Source: Exobasidium rhododendri (lineage: Eukaryota; Basidiomycota; Exobasidiomycetes; Exobasidiales; Exobasidiaceae). From it: DNA of 64,000 nucleotides. Positions 20,960 through 32,302 of this stretch are shown piece after piece. Every line of letters starts with the position of its first letter. The first letter of the stretch is position 1. Location of the stretch: positions 3,038,001 to 3,102,000 of the forward strand of contig CP110630.1 of assembly GCA_026210745.1 (NCBI GenBank), in the 5' to 3' direction. The notes beneath the pieces were generated by a model. The model did not search any database and was not told the origin of the DNA. It saw only the letters and a list, made by a program, of their open reading frames with translations. Made by a program: the position numbers and the translations under genes.

Positions 20960-23059
20960 ATGGGTCTCCTTTCCCTAGGAACGCCTTTGCCATGGCCGGA
21001 AGCAAAACCCTTGGCTGACCATGTCAGGGAGCATGGAATCACTCAATTCTTGTCGCTGTGGTCTAAAATAAAGGACCGCAGAGGCGACAAGTTGCTTTGG
21101 GGTGACGAGATCGAGTACATTGTCATAGCTTTCGATGAAAAGGGTCAAAATGCAAAGCTCTCTTTGCGACAGGAAGAGATTCTCTTGGTCTTGGCCAAGT
21201 CGCATGAACAAACAACGAGCGAGGCACCAGAAATACTCGACGAAATCCCAACTTTCCATCCAGAGTATGGTCGTTTCATGCTGGAAAGTACTCCGGGGAG
21301 ACCTTATGGATGTAGCCCAAAGGAATTGCGACTTGTAGAGGCCAACATGAGGCTTCGTCGGAAGATTGCAAGAAGTCACTTGAAGGACAATGAACTGCCC
21401 ATCACGCTGACGTCCTACGCTCGATTAGGCTGCAATGATGTTCCTTTCACCGATCCACACCTTGAACCGAACGGTACTTCTAGTCGAAGCATGTTCTTGC
21501 CCGACGAGATCATCAATCCCCATGTCCGATTTCCCACCTTGACTGCCAACATTCGGATGAGGAGAGCAGCAAAGGTCGCTATTAATGTGCCAATCTTCCA
21601 CGACACTAATACGCCTCGACCTTTCATCGACCCTACCATCCCACACAATCGAAACATCTTTCCAGAAGATAAAGAGGCAGGAAATGGAGCAGCTTTGCCT
21701 GATCACATTTACATGGATGCCATGGGATTCGGAATGGGTTGCTGCTGCCTTCAGGTCACTTTCCAAGCATGCAGCGTAGCAGAGGCAAGGACTGTTTACG
21801 ATCACTTGGTACCAGTTGCACCACTCATGCTGGCTCTAACGGCTGCTTCCCCTGCCTATAGAGGATACTTGGCCGACGTAGATTGCCGCTGGAACGTCAT
21901 CTCGGCTGCTGTTGACGATCGTACAAGGGAAGAGAAGGGTCTGGAGCCGCTCAAGAACAGTCGTATGAAGATGCCCAAGAGTCGTTATGATTCTGTAGAT
22001 AGCTATATTTCCAACGACCCACTCCTTCGACCAGAGTACAACGATAATCCCTTGCCGGTGGATGAGGGCGTCAAGGCTAGACTGGAGAAGAGTGGGATCG
22101 ACCCTCTTCTAGCCAATCATTTAGCACACTTATTCATACGAGATCCGTTGGTCATTTTCAGTGAAATGATAGAGCAAGATGATGAAGTGAGCATGGATCA
22201 TTTTGAGAACCTTCAATCGACTAATTGGCAAACATTGCGTTTCAAACCACCACCACCGGGAGGACAGATTGGATGGAGAGTAGAATTCCGTAGCATGGAA
22301 GTGCAAATCACCGATTTCGAAAATGCAGCCTACAGTGTGTTTATTGCTCTCCTGACTCGTGCCATTCTAAGCTTTGGTCTCAACTTCTACATTCCCATCT
22401 CGAAAGTGGATGAGAACATGAAGAGAGCTCACAACCGGGATGCTGTTTTGAACGAAAAGTTCTTCTTTCGAAAAGACGTCTATCGAACAAAACCTCGACA
22501 TCATGCTAGAGAAGCTTCGGCAAGGAACCGCTCAATGACGCCTATGGGCAGTAAAGTCAATAGTCGAGCCACTTCGCCCATTCGACATTCTACAGCTGCC
22601 AATCATGCTATTTCACCGAGCCCTCGAAGAATTTCCCGAGCCCCCAGTCCTGAATTGGGACCAGTAGAGGACGAATATGACGAGTATACACTCGATGAAT
22701 TGATTAATGGTGCGGGGACAAGCACAGAAGATGGCTCGGAAGGCTTCCCAGGTCTTATTACTTTAATCAACAACTACTTGGACTCGCTCAACGTCGACGT
22801 AGAGACACGATGTCAATTGGGACTTTACTTGGATCTCATTTCAAGTCGTGCCAACGGATCCTTGATGACAACGGCTTCATGGATGAGGAAGTTCATTCGA
22901 TCGCATCCTGACTATAAGCAAGACTCTGTTGTTAGTGCAAAGATCAATTACGACATGATCAAGACCTTGGATGACATTGAACGCGGTGTGGTGGAAGCGC
23001 CTGGCTTTCTCCCATCTCACTACGCAAAGAGGAGGCGAGAAAGTGAGACACAACACTAG
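20960..23059 (+). CDS. GSH1: Glutamate-cysteine ligase, catalytic subunit
   Basis: Single exon, 699 residues. It catalyses the ATP-dependent joining of glutamate and cysteine, the first and rate-limiting step of glutathione synthesis, in the cytosol. Recognisable blocks are LLWGDEIEYIV near the N-terminus, HPEYGRFMLESTPGRPYG, the MDAMGFGMGCCCLQVT block, and GWRVEFRSMEVQITDFENAA. Length is similar to eukaryotic GCLC (637-678), slightly longer because of a Ser/Arg/Pro-rich insertion at about residues 515-575 with several SP and RxxS sites. The open frame has no intron, unlike most neighbours. The ATG at 20960 is the first in frame with family similarity directly after it. Confidence 0.95.
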   Translation: MGLLSLGTPLPWPEAKPLADHVREHGITQFLSLWSKIKDRRGDKLLWGDEIEYIVIAFDEKGQNAKLSLRQEEILLVLAKSHEQTTSEAPEILDEIPTFHPEYGRFMLESTPGRPYGCSPKELRLVEANMRLRRKIARSHLKDNELPITLTSYARLGCNDVPFTDPHLEPNGTSSRSMFLPDEIINPHVRFPTLTANIRMRRAAKVAINVPIFHDTNTPRPFIDPTIPHNRNIFPEDKEAGNGAALPDHIYMDAMGFGMGCCCLQVTFQACSVAEARTVYDHLVPVAPLMLALTAASPAYRGYLADVDCRWNVISAAVDDRTREEKGLEPLKNSRMKMPKSRYDSVDSYISNDPLLRPEYNDNPLPVDEGVKARLEKSGIDPLLANHLAHLFIRDPLVIFSEMIEQDDEVSMDHFENLQSTNWQTLRFKPPPPGGQIGWRVEFRSMEVQITDFENAAYSVFIALLTRAILSFGLNFYIPISKVDENMKRAHNRDAVLNEKFFFRKDVYRTKPRHHAREASARNRSMTPMGSKVNSRATSPIRHSTAANHAISPSPRRISRAPSPELGPVEDEYDEYTLDELINGAGTSTEDGSEGFPGLITLINNYLDSLNVDVETRCQLGLYLDLISSRANGSLMTTASWMRKFIRSHPDYKQDSVVSAKINYDMIKTLDDIERGVVEAPGFLPSHYAKRRRESETQH

Positions 23060-23244
23060 TCGGATGCGCAAAATCAGTATATACTCAGTCTTCAGTCCAG
23101 ACCCCTTAGATGCGTGTAGAGGGAAGTGTATTAATGAGATGTATGCTTGTTCTTTTGCTCTAGAATTACAGGAGAAGGGGTGAGGTTGTTACAAGCGGGC
23201 GCCAAAGGACGTAAGGTAAGGAGGATGGAGCAGATATACTGTGT

Positions 23245-24899
23245 TCATTCATCGTCGTCATCGTCGCTATCGAGATTAATGACCTCCTTCTTTTTCGACG
23301 TACCGCCCAGCCTCTGGCCTTGACTGCTGCTTTCCTTCTTTGCAGCGGATGTATCAGAGGGCTTGCTCCGCGGCGCTCTGCCTGACATTGTCTGTCCCGA
23401 ACCAGAAAAGGCAGTCTGCGAAGGGGTCACGTAGCAATTGCTTCTCAGTCTTCTTCTCACACTCTGGTCATGTTGTATGTGATAGTCACTCACGATCGGC
23501 GCCGATGCATTGTCCGCACCTTCTTTCCCACCCACTGGTATCACTTCATATCCAAAGAAGAGCTTCCCAAACGGCAGATTCAGTGCCGCCGGAACTTTCT
23601 TATCTCCCAGTTGGGTATCGTTGGTGACGATTCTAGGTTGATCCGTTCTTCGAATCAGACTGAATTTGTCAACTGCTTCAATGCCCTTGTCCTTCTTTCC
23701 TTTGGGCTTCTTGCCACTCAGACTGTTGCCTTGACCCTGGAATGGCAGCTTGCTTGATGCTGCTGAGCCGCTCGCATCGCTGCTGCCTCCTGCCGTAAGG
23801 CCTGCTCTGGCGCCGCTTGTCAGAGGGAGTAGAGTGCCGTCATTAGATCGAGGAGTCGATGTGCCGCTCGGACTGATCGAGTCGTACCTCTCAGTGTCAA
23901 TGTTCAGCTTGGAAGCCATAGTGGGAGGGGCTGCCTTTTGAGGTCGCTTCGGTTCGACATATCCTTTCGGAGGTGCAAAGTCCACTTCCAAGTCGGTGTC
24001 GATGATGGAGATTCCCTCTGCATCTGGTTGTATTTCCAATATGAGAATCTCAAATGTAAGGCAATTATAGCTGATCTCGATGATGTCGCCTTTCGTCAGG
24101 GTGGAGAAGTTCGACAGCGCTGATTCTAGGACAGCCTTGGGATCCGAGATTTCGAGAAAGTCGACAGTCTGTGGTTCAATCTTGACTAGCTTTCCCTTTG
24201 GAAGAGTCTTGCCTCGTAGTCGGATAGGATCTCCCTCACTTAGATGAAGTGATCGCATCATCTAATTCAGACAAAAGAAAGGAGTGTCAATGTCGTAGAT
24301 GCTTTTAGATGATCGCAAAGAACACTCACCCAGGCAGGCAAATGGACATGGCCTTCTTCTGCAATGAATTCAAGCACACCAGTATGGGTGACCTTGTGAT
24401 CGGCCAGATTTACTCCCGTGTTCGACAGTTCAAATTGCCAGGGTGATTCAATTTCCATTTGAGCTGCATTAGAACAAGCAGTATCCTGGTCAGCAGGTGA
24501 CAGTACTGCAGCAAGGCAGCATCTACTCACTTAAACGGGCTAACGCGGAGGGAGGCATCATGACTAAAGTGGGAGAGATGCACACACACTTCATCATCAG
24601 CAGCAGCAGCAGCAGCAGTCTTCGCTTTTCACACTTGCGCCTCACTTTTCCCTCCGTAGCTGACCTGTGCTCTCTCCTTTCCTGGTAGCATAGCCATACT
24701 GTACGCCTTGAAAAATTCATCGTAGTGTTCTGGTCTGGCTCCGAATCGGCCATCCTCGTTCATCCCACCCATAAAGCCGGCCAATCCACCGAACGCTCCG
24801 CCAAAACGACCACCAAACTGCGCAAAGGGAAATACAAGAGACTCTAAGTGTGAATTTACAGCCACAATTATCTGCTGCCCAGTAGCTCACCATATCCAT
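23245..24899 (-). CDS. UFD1: UFD1, ubiquitin-fusion degradation cofactor of Cdc48
   Basis: Six exons on the minus strand: 24899-24891, 24817-24646, 24563-24531, 24463-24330, 24261-23494 and 23415-23245 (428 residues). The double-psi barrel domain reads EFFKAYSMAMLPGKER, KIMMPPSALARLTQ, PWQFELSN, GVLEFIAEEGHVHLPAW, then FLEISDPKAVLES and GDIIEISYN. These match Ufd1, which with Npl4 recruits Cdc48/p97 to ubiquitinated substrates at the ER and elsewhere. The first exon is only ATG-GAT-ATG. The last intron (23416-23493, 78 nt) is in frame without stops; splicing joins ASAPI to TAFSGSGQ, as in the family. The C-terminus is Lys/Ser-rich and ends in an Asp/Glu run. Confidence 0.9.
24598..24618. repeat. 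(CAG)7 triplet repeat in UFD1 intron
   Basis: Seven CAG units on the plus strand (CTG on the transcribed strand) lie within the second UFD1 intron, between the exon ending at 24646 and the exon starting at 24563. It is short and has no coding effect. Confidence 0.9.
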
Positions 24900-25126
24900 C
24901 TTTGCTTTGACTGGTCTTGTGGAATGGTCAGTGATGGGTCTACTATGTGTGGCTTTGCTATTTGTCCTGAACCCCGACTTCCCAACTTTAGGTACGCTTC
25001 GTCACCTCCACTCACGTGCCAATTCGCGACCCTGAGCCAGGACGGCTTCCAGAATTAGCACCGCTATCTAGGTCGAGGGTTTGTAGAGAATGGAGGCACT
25101 GGTCGGCTCCCTCAGGCTTCAGTGCC

Positions 25127-26724
25127 ATGATTGCAGCGTCGGTACGACTTGCCAGTCGACTCACATCGAAAACGGAAAGCACCTCGACTATAGCATTTCG
25201 ACACTTTTCTTGCGGATTGTCTCGGAGTAGCGGACTGAAATCAACCGTACCTAGCACTAGCAAGCCCGAGACCAGCAGTGCTTTGCGAAGTCAAACGTCC
25301 AAGGATAATGATGGAGATCGGGGCTATTTAGCGTTCACTAAGTCGTCGCTCTTCAAGTGCGTAGACTCTATCGATGCTTCATATTTTCCTTTGTACAGCC
25401 CTTGTACTGACGCCATTCGCTCACATCTACCAGACTGACTCTACCGTTGCAACCACCTGCAAAAGACGCAAACTCGATAGACTCAAAAGCGTCCTCTGCG
25501 TTTGCAAAGGCCAAGGCCCAGTCAAATCTTAGCAGAGAGCAAGAAGATACAAAGAAAGAGGCTGACGAATCTGCGACCGAAGAGACGGAGCCGTGGGAGC
25601 TTCGTGCCGATAAGGGCGAGAGGGTATCGCAAATCGACCCTCAACTAGGCTCCGCGTCCTCGGGTAAGGCGGAGAGTAAGAAGAAGTCGAAAGAAGAAAG
25701 TGATGATCCCAAAGAACGACTGTCAGGAATGGATGAAGCTGTTGACAAGGAATCATCTGAATTCGATGCAAAAGCGCCAGCTCATTCTGTTATCTTCTTG
25801 CTCCATAGTGCACAGCCACTGTCGTACATTAGCAGTCTCATTGAAGCAGAAGGACCAGGATTCGGAAGTGATAGTGGAGTGTCGCCAAATCGGATCACCT
25901 TCCATTCGAGGTCAACAGACTCAAAGAGATGGAGCCCCTCTACTTCTATCGGAGATTTTCTCCAGGATGCCGCGCGCATTGGTTCGTTTGCCATTCGTCT
26001 GCAACCACCCAAAGACATCAAGGATAGCAATTCAAGCGAGGCAGAGAACGTCGATCCGCGTAACATACAGATATCAGTGCCCTCTTTTGAGGATCGTACT
26101 CGATATCTACGAGCCGCTCTGTACTCGAAAACTGCACAGATTGAAGGCATGGCGAAGCTGAAGGGGGAATGCGATGCGTTGGCAAGAGCTATGACTCGAA
26201 GATTTGCCATTGCAGGAGGAGTAGGCTTGCTTGGTTGGTGGTGCACGATCTTCTCCATCACATTCTTCTCGTCGTATGGGTGGGATCTAGCTGAGCCAGT
26301 GACGTACCTGTGTGGAACTGCTGCTCTGATGGTCGGGTACACGTGGTTCTTGGTCCACAATCGTGAGGTGAGCTATCGATCAGTTCTCAGCGAGACAACA
26401 ACGAGAAGACAGCAACAATTGTACATCGACAAGGGGTTCAACATCGAAAGATACGAAGATCTGATTGAAGAATGCAAAGAATTGCGCAAACAGATTCGAA
26501 AGGTGGCCTCTGATTATGACCTAAAGTATGATCAGTCGAACAGCTCCAGCGGTCACTACAAGCGAGCGATCGAGATTGTTCAAAAGCGGGAAGCGCAAGA
26601 GCACCAAAACCAAGCGCCCAAGTCAGAGGAAGAGGAAGAAGATGAAGCGAACAAGGAAAAAGATAAGAATTCAACCGAGGAGTCAAGTGAAGAGAAGGAA
26701 GAAAAGAAGGTCAGCGGGTCATGA
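25127..26724 (+). CDS. MCU: Mitochondrial calcium uniporter pore subunit
   Basis: Exons 25127-25356 and 25434-26724 (506 residues), joined at SLFK-LTLPLQ by an intron with the less common donor GTGCGT. The ATG at 25127 opens a Ser/Arg-rich, acid-poor leader (MIAASVRLASRLTSK) typical of mitochondrial import. Two membrane helices lie around residues 320-375, and between them is the pore signature WDLAEPVTY, matching the WDxxEP calcium selectivity filter. A coiled coil rich in Glu/Lys/Arg follows (VLSETTTRRQQQLY onward). The C-terminus is very acidic, then Lys-rich. The N-terminal matrix domain is divergent and has a low-complexity charged insertion. The gene is divergent from UFD1 with 227 bp between ATGs. 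Confidence 0.9.
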
Positions 26725-26925
26725 GTCAAAGTCACTCGAATAGAGCTCGTGTACCTCTCCACGTCTGCCTTTCCTCTCCTCTCCTCTTCTCCAACCTCTC
26801 GCGCCCTCTCGAACCCATCTCACGGCAAGGATCAGCAACAACACATATATGTATAATCTTTTCATTGGCTTCAATTCAGAAATACAACGTCATTTAATCC
26901 ATGGCACTATGCAATCATGCCACAA

Positions 26926-28773
26926 TCATCTTGACAAGTGATAATCTGTTGCGGGGAAAGGTGATGGATCGAGTCAGCACACAGTCGAATTCGAAAGACA
27001 CCGAGAGACTCACCATCTATTCTGAGCAGCAGGGAGACCGTCTCTGTGGCTAGTTCAATCGCACTCGTATTGACTAAGAGCGGTTGCAGGACACTCTCCT
27101 CTAGGATGTTGGTGATTTGTCCTTTCCTCACATTGATTCCTGCCGTCCGCTCCCCTAAAGCGTGTCTGTTTCTCAACTCCGTCACAATGCTGATCGGATT
27201 CAAGCCTGCATTCTCAGCCAAAGTAGTCGGGATGACTTCCAGTGCCTCTGCATATGCTTGGAAGCAGTACGCTTCCATGCCGCTCAACGTTTGAGCATAC
27301 TCTGACAACAGTCTTGAGACGTGAATCTCCGGACTACCACCTCCAGCTATAAGTGCTCTCTTCTTCACTAAACATCGTACAACACAGAGAGCGTCGTGCA
27401 AACTTCTCTCGCTTTCACCCAGAACCAGTGCGTTGGCTCCTGTGCACAAGATACTGACCGTCCTTCCCATATTTTTGATGCCTGAGATTCGACAGTACTT
27501 GGCACCGCTTTGGTTGACTTCATCGACCAAGTCAGCACTACCAAGTTTGTCTTCTGTGAAATTTTCGATATCGGCCACTGGCTTGCAATTGAGTGTCTTT
27601 GTCACAAATTCGATTTCGTCCCTCTCCACATTGGTGACCACTAGAATCTTTAGCTTGGCCAAAAAGTGAAGTGCGAGGTCGTTGACGGCGTCTCGCAAGA
27701 TGGACTTTTGAATGAGTAAAACGTTGCAGCCAGTCTTCTTGATCTTCTTGCACATGTTCAGCAGGTATTGTCGCTCTTCCTTGAGGATCTTGTCCATTTG
27801 TCGGTAATCGTTGACGACAATCTGGTTGTCCATATCAGGTTTAGGGCTGCTTAGTTGAAATTGGCAAACAGCAATCCTTGCCTTTTCCATCCGCGTAGGC
27901 CCGCCTCCTCCACTGACTACATTTTGCTCCAAGACAAGACCTTCTACCAATTCTGTATCATCAATCGTACCTCCTACCTTCTTGATCAGTCGAATGTCTC
28001 TCAAGTCTACATTGTACTGCTCTTCAGGTGCGGCGATGTGCGATGAACCATGTGCACTCAAAGAAGAGAAATCCGAGGATGATTTGGAAGGGATTGTTGA
28101 CTTGGGGTCCAGGAGGCGTGTGACTGCATTGACGGCAATAGGTGCTAAGACTGAGGAATATTGCGATACAATCTTTGAGTTGAGACTGGTACTGGCAGCT
28201 CGAAGAAGACTCTCCTTGTCGCTTAGTTCGATGGGTGTTGCAATTTCTGTGAGATATTCAACTGACTTGGTGGCTGCACGCTGAAAAGCCTCGGCGATGA
28301 TGGTAGGATGAAGTCCCTTGTTCAGCATCTTCTCTGCTGCAGACAAAAGAGATCCTGCAATGACGACGACAGAAGTCGTACCGTCCCCTGCTTCAACATC
28401 TTGCGCCTGTGACAATTCAACCAACATGCGTGCAGCAGGATGCATCACAGCCATATGCTTTAGTATGGTCGCTCCATCGTTCGTAATTACAACCTCTCCC
28501 GAAGCGGTCTGAATCTGTAGTACCGCATTAGCAAGGTCAGTACATGGTGATATCCCTCGCCGACCTCAACCTAGAGGCCACCTCGCTCACCATCTTGTCC
28601 ATCCCTTTGGGCCCGAGACTCGTCCGAATTGCATCACTGACTGCCTTTGCTGCGTTCATGTTAGAGCGCCTGACTTCATCGGGCTTGTCTTGTGTCTTGA
28701 AAGCTCTCTGCTGTCTGGGCACACCACCCATGGGGCCTGCTGAAGCGGCTACTGGCCCACCAACAGTCGACAT
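26926..28773 (-). CDS. CCT4: Chaperonin CCT delta subunit
   Basis: Exons 28773-28591, 28514-27014 and 26945-26926 (567 residues). It is a cytosolic TRiC/CCT subunit that folds actin, tubulin and other proteins. Motifs seen are [28 protein letters not shown], and the ATPase motif [23 protein letters not shown] and [21 protein letters not shown] fit the delta subunit. The last exon encodes only DYHLSR-stop after RID. The first intron removes an in-frame-looking tail after MDKM and restores the conserved strand. A Ser-rich insertion of about 25 residues sits between LLDPKS and [12 protein letters not shown]; it has no splice sites and appears to be real coding sequence. Confidence 0.93.
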
Positions 28774-29374
28774 TATTGGGCAGATATGAGGTATGAATGG
28801 CAAACTTAAAAAAGGCTAAACGGAAGGTCAAGGAATAAAAGGCTCGTCGCGAGAAGAACAGAGCTGCATGTCGCTCTCACGTGGCGCCAAGGGCCCAAGT
28901 CTCGCTCGCGGGTCAGGAAGCCAGTCCTGGGTTAGGCATCATAGAGAGGGTTGTGACATTATTATACATTTAATTGAAACTGGCTTGAGCCGGCACTACT
29001 GCCACAATTACAGGTATTACTCCTCCACCACAGGACCGCGCGATACACCGGACCGGTGGAGCGACGTGCCAACTGCAGTCACCCTCCTCTTCCATCGTAT
29101 ACATCTGACTGTTCTTTGCATTGGCTGTATAGTCCGGAACGTCTTTCCATCATCATCTCTGTCTCGCCCATAGACGCGCAGACAATCGACCTCCATCCAC
29201 CTTGCTGACGCGTTACCTCTTCGGCGAATCGCCTTAGCAACGGGCAGCTTGCCGACCTCTACTCGAAGGAGATCCGCCTTTGCTCTTCTGCTGCTTCTGC
29301 AATAGTCACTTTTGCGACACAAAGAAACGCACCAAGTCCTTTCATCGACCTGTCGATTTCGCTTGAGTCGCTCC
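28774..29374. promoter_or_regulatory. Divergent intergenic region CCT4/RNF10
   Basis: About 600 bp between the CCT4 and RNF10 start codons. A CACGTG core lies at about 28879-28884. No open frame is supported; short frames here look random. Confidence 0.35.
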
Positions 29375-32043
29375 ATGAGCGCTTTGGGACACACCATGTC
29401 GTCCATGACTCATGGCGGCAAGGCCGTGGCGACGAGCGCGACAGGAAGCAGCAACGGTAATCGTGGTGGTGATTTCACTGCCAATCATGTCAACAATGCT
29501 GCAACAAAGGATAAGGAGAAGGGACATAACCTTAATCATGTGGGTAGAAGTGGGTGTGAAGCTGTCAAAAGCGAAGAGCTTGTCTAATTTGCCTCCATCT
29601 GCAGCTCATGGCCTTCACCTTGCCACCACGCCTTGCACCTCCAGCATCGAATGGACCGGCTCGAAGAACAAGGCGTGGGGGAGGTACTAGTGTGCCATTC
29701 AACAAAGAACGATATGTGAACGCCCAGTATCGATTCCTGGTGAAGCCTACCGGAGACTATACCGTCTATTTTGCCGACTCGGATATCTATCTGAATTGGT
29801 CTGACATTCTCACCGTCTTGATACCTACCACGTCCGCTTTGTCGACTGCTTCTCACACCAGTGCTCTGAGCTTGTCGTTGCAGCCTTCACTAGAATTGCA
29901 CGAAGGCGCTGCTTGCCCGATCTGTTTATCACCTCCAACTGCGCCAAGAATGACAAAGTGCGGTCACGTCTTTTGCTACCCTTGCATTCTACACTATCTG
30001 AACATCCAAGACGCAGATGCAAGCTCCGGTACATCCACTCCAACGGCTTACAATCATCACGTACGAGCCTTGGCCACCACAAATACAGTGAACAGTGCAA
30101 CGCCGAAATGGAAGAGGTGCCCCATCTGTTGGGACGCAGTCTACGCCAAAGACCTCAAGGCTGTACAATGGTGGGATGCGAAAGGCAGAGCGCAAGAATT
30201 CGAAAGGGAAGAAGAAGCCAGGACCTCTGTCCCAACACAGCATAGAGACAAGTTCCTGTGTATGCGCCTCATAGAGCGACCTCACTTGACGGCGCTGGCT
30301 TTGCCACAATCGTCGACATGGCCGAATGCAAGCACTTCGTCTCTGGACCAGCCTTTGATAGCGCAACACTCGGCTCCTTGGCATTTCCAGCCAGATGTCA
30401 TGACGTTTTGCAAATTCATGCTTGCCACGCCGGACCAATTGGTGAACAATCTTAGCTCCAACTTGGCTGAACTAGAAGAGGAGAAGAGACTTCTGCAGTC
30501 GTTTGGTATGAAGGACGAGATGGGACTGCACTTCATCGATGTAGCGGAACGAAAGGTGCAAGAGCAGATGGAAAAGGTCATGAATGAGCTGGAAACATCG
30601 GGAGTCCAAAGCAGGATAGGCTATGCAAAGAACGAGCTGAAGGAGCATGCTGAGATAGAGCAGGGCATCAAGGAGCGCAACGAAGATGCGATGAGCAAGA
30701 GAGAGAAGAAAAGAAGGGAGCGAGAAAGGAAATCGGAGACATTCACGGAAGGCAAAGGAGAAGGTCGAGAGGATGCCGGTGGTGCTGATTACTTCCTGCA
30801 AATGCAGGCTCAGAAGCAAGGTGGAATCGTTTCGGAGAATCATGCAGTCGTGGAAGAGGAAGTGGTGGAAAGCGACACGCCGTCACACACTGATCGCAAA
30901 GAATCAAAGTCGACGGGAACAAGGATGAGGAAGAACCTGAATCCACCTGCACCCTCCACTTCGTCATACTTTTTCTTCCAAGCATCGTCTGGCCAAAACA
31001 TCTTCTTGCATCCGTTGGACATTAAGGTGCTGTTGTCCATCTATGGAAGCTATTCTGCCTTTCCTCGTGTGCTACACGTCTGCGTTCAAGGAGCAGACGA
31101 AGGCAGCATGAACGATGAGATTAAGAAGAAGTGCAAGTATCTCACACATCTGACCAAAGGGACCGACATCGTCTTTGTCGAAGTGGACTGGGATGTCATG
31201 AAGAGAAGCGTGGAGGACGATCAGCAAGGTGGGATAAAGATGAACGAAGACGTCATCAAGCTGTATGATCAAGCGCTGAAGCAGCGAAAGAATCGAAGAA
31301 GAGACCGAGAAAGGAGAGAGGATCGGGCAAAGTTAAAGTGGGAGGAGACGGAAAAGGCAAGTCGACCGATTGGGATTAGCAATCGAGGAAATGTGCAATC
31401 GAGCGCCGATGAAAATCGGTCCCACAGCTTCTCCGCCGGTGAGGACCTGTTTCCAAGCAGCTTTGGTAGTGCCCACGCTGCGTCTCCATCGTTTCGAGAA
31501 GCGGCTCTCGTGGGTGCTGAACAGCAATTTCCCATTCATCCTGGCGCCGTGTCGAGTGAAGATGAGTTCCCTGTGACTGTGGCAGAGAGGAATGTGACGC
31601 CACATCAACGCAGTAAGAAGACAAACACTCCAAATCACAGATCTACTCCAACAGCATCGAGTGGAAGCAAGAAAACAGTCTGGGGCACACCTGCCGCTCA
31701 AGATCGGAGCTTTGTCAATGCTCTTCACAGTAGCTCTCGTCTTGATGATGGATCTCTTGAAGACCACCGCCCTGATTGGGATGCTTGGCTCGAGCTCGAA
31801 GAGGATTTCATCGTAGGAGCTCGCAGCGGGACAAGTGTGCGAGAGGGGAGAGGGTTGAACAAGCAAATCAAGAAGGGGACTTTGGGCGAGTCTGCCTCTG
31901 AGGGAGGTGGAGCAGGAGCAGCATTACAGCAGGAAGAAGCGCAGCCAAGACAAGTTCCTGGCGCAGCACCGACGACTGGATCGAGCAAGCCAAAGAAGAA
32001 GAAGCTCGTTTTAACATCGGGAGGAGGAATGCGAGGAAGGTGA
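29375..32043 (+). CDS. RNF10: RING E3 ligase, RNF10/Mag2 family
   Basis: Exons 29375-29539 and 29605-32043 (867 residues), joined as NLNH-LMAFTLPPR, a motif shared by RNF10 proteins. It continues FNKERYVNAQYRFLV and GDYTVYFADSDIYLNW. A RING finger follows: CPICLSPP, C-GHVFCYPC, then CPICWDAV after a ~50-residue insertion between the zinc-binding halves. Charged coiled-coil stretches rich in Arg/Glu lie in the middle. Human RNF10 and yeast Mag2 ubiquitylate small-subunit ribosomal proteins in ribosome quality control; that role is inferred here. The C-terminal Lys-rich end (KPKKKKLVL) finishes with GGGMRGR. It is convergent with the nucleoporin gene, with a microsatellite between them. Confidence 0.85.
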
Positions 32044-32130
32044 GACCGAGGAGGACAAAGGAGAAGGAGAAATAGAGGGAGAAATGGCAAGTGGGAAGTG
32101 AGGGAGGAGAAGCCCCCTTTGCCAGGAAGC

Positions 32131-32132
32131 GC

Positions 32133-32207
<75 letters not shown>

Positions 32208-32225
32208 CACATACATACATACATT
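32131..32225. repeat. Compound microsatellite (CA)n-(AT)n-(CATA)n
   Basis: About 29 CA units at 32138-32195, then AT units to about 32206, then CATA-like units to about 32224. It lies in the 259-bp gap between the stop codons of RNF10 and the nucleoporin, so it is probably in both 3' untranslated regions. Confidence 0.95.
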
Positions 32226-32302
32226 TACCGCACGATGCAATGCCAAATTAGACAACACTACGATAAACTATAAAGTAGAATTAAAGGACACCTTTCTGCT
32301 CT

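Noticed and set aside
31725-32258. Minus-strand frame with a Cys-Val repeat and membrane-like part
   Set aside because: It is produced by the CA microsatellite and the antisense of the RNF10 C-terminus.
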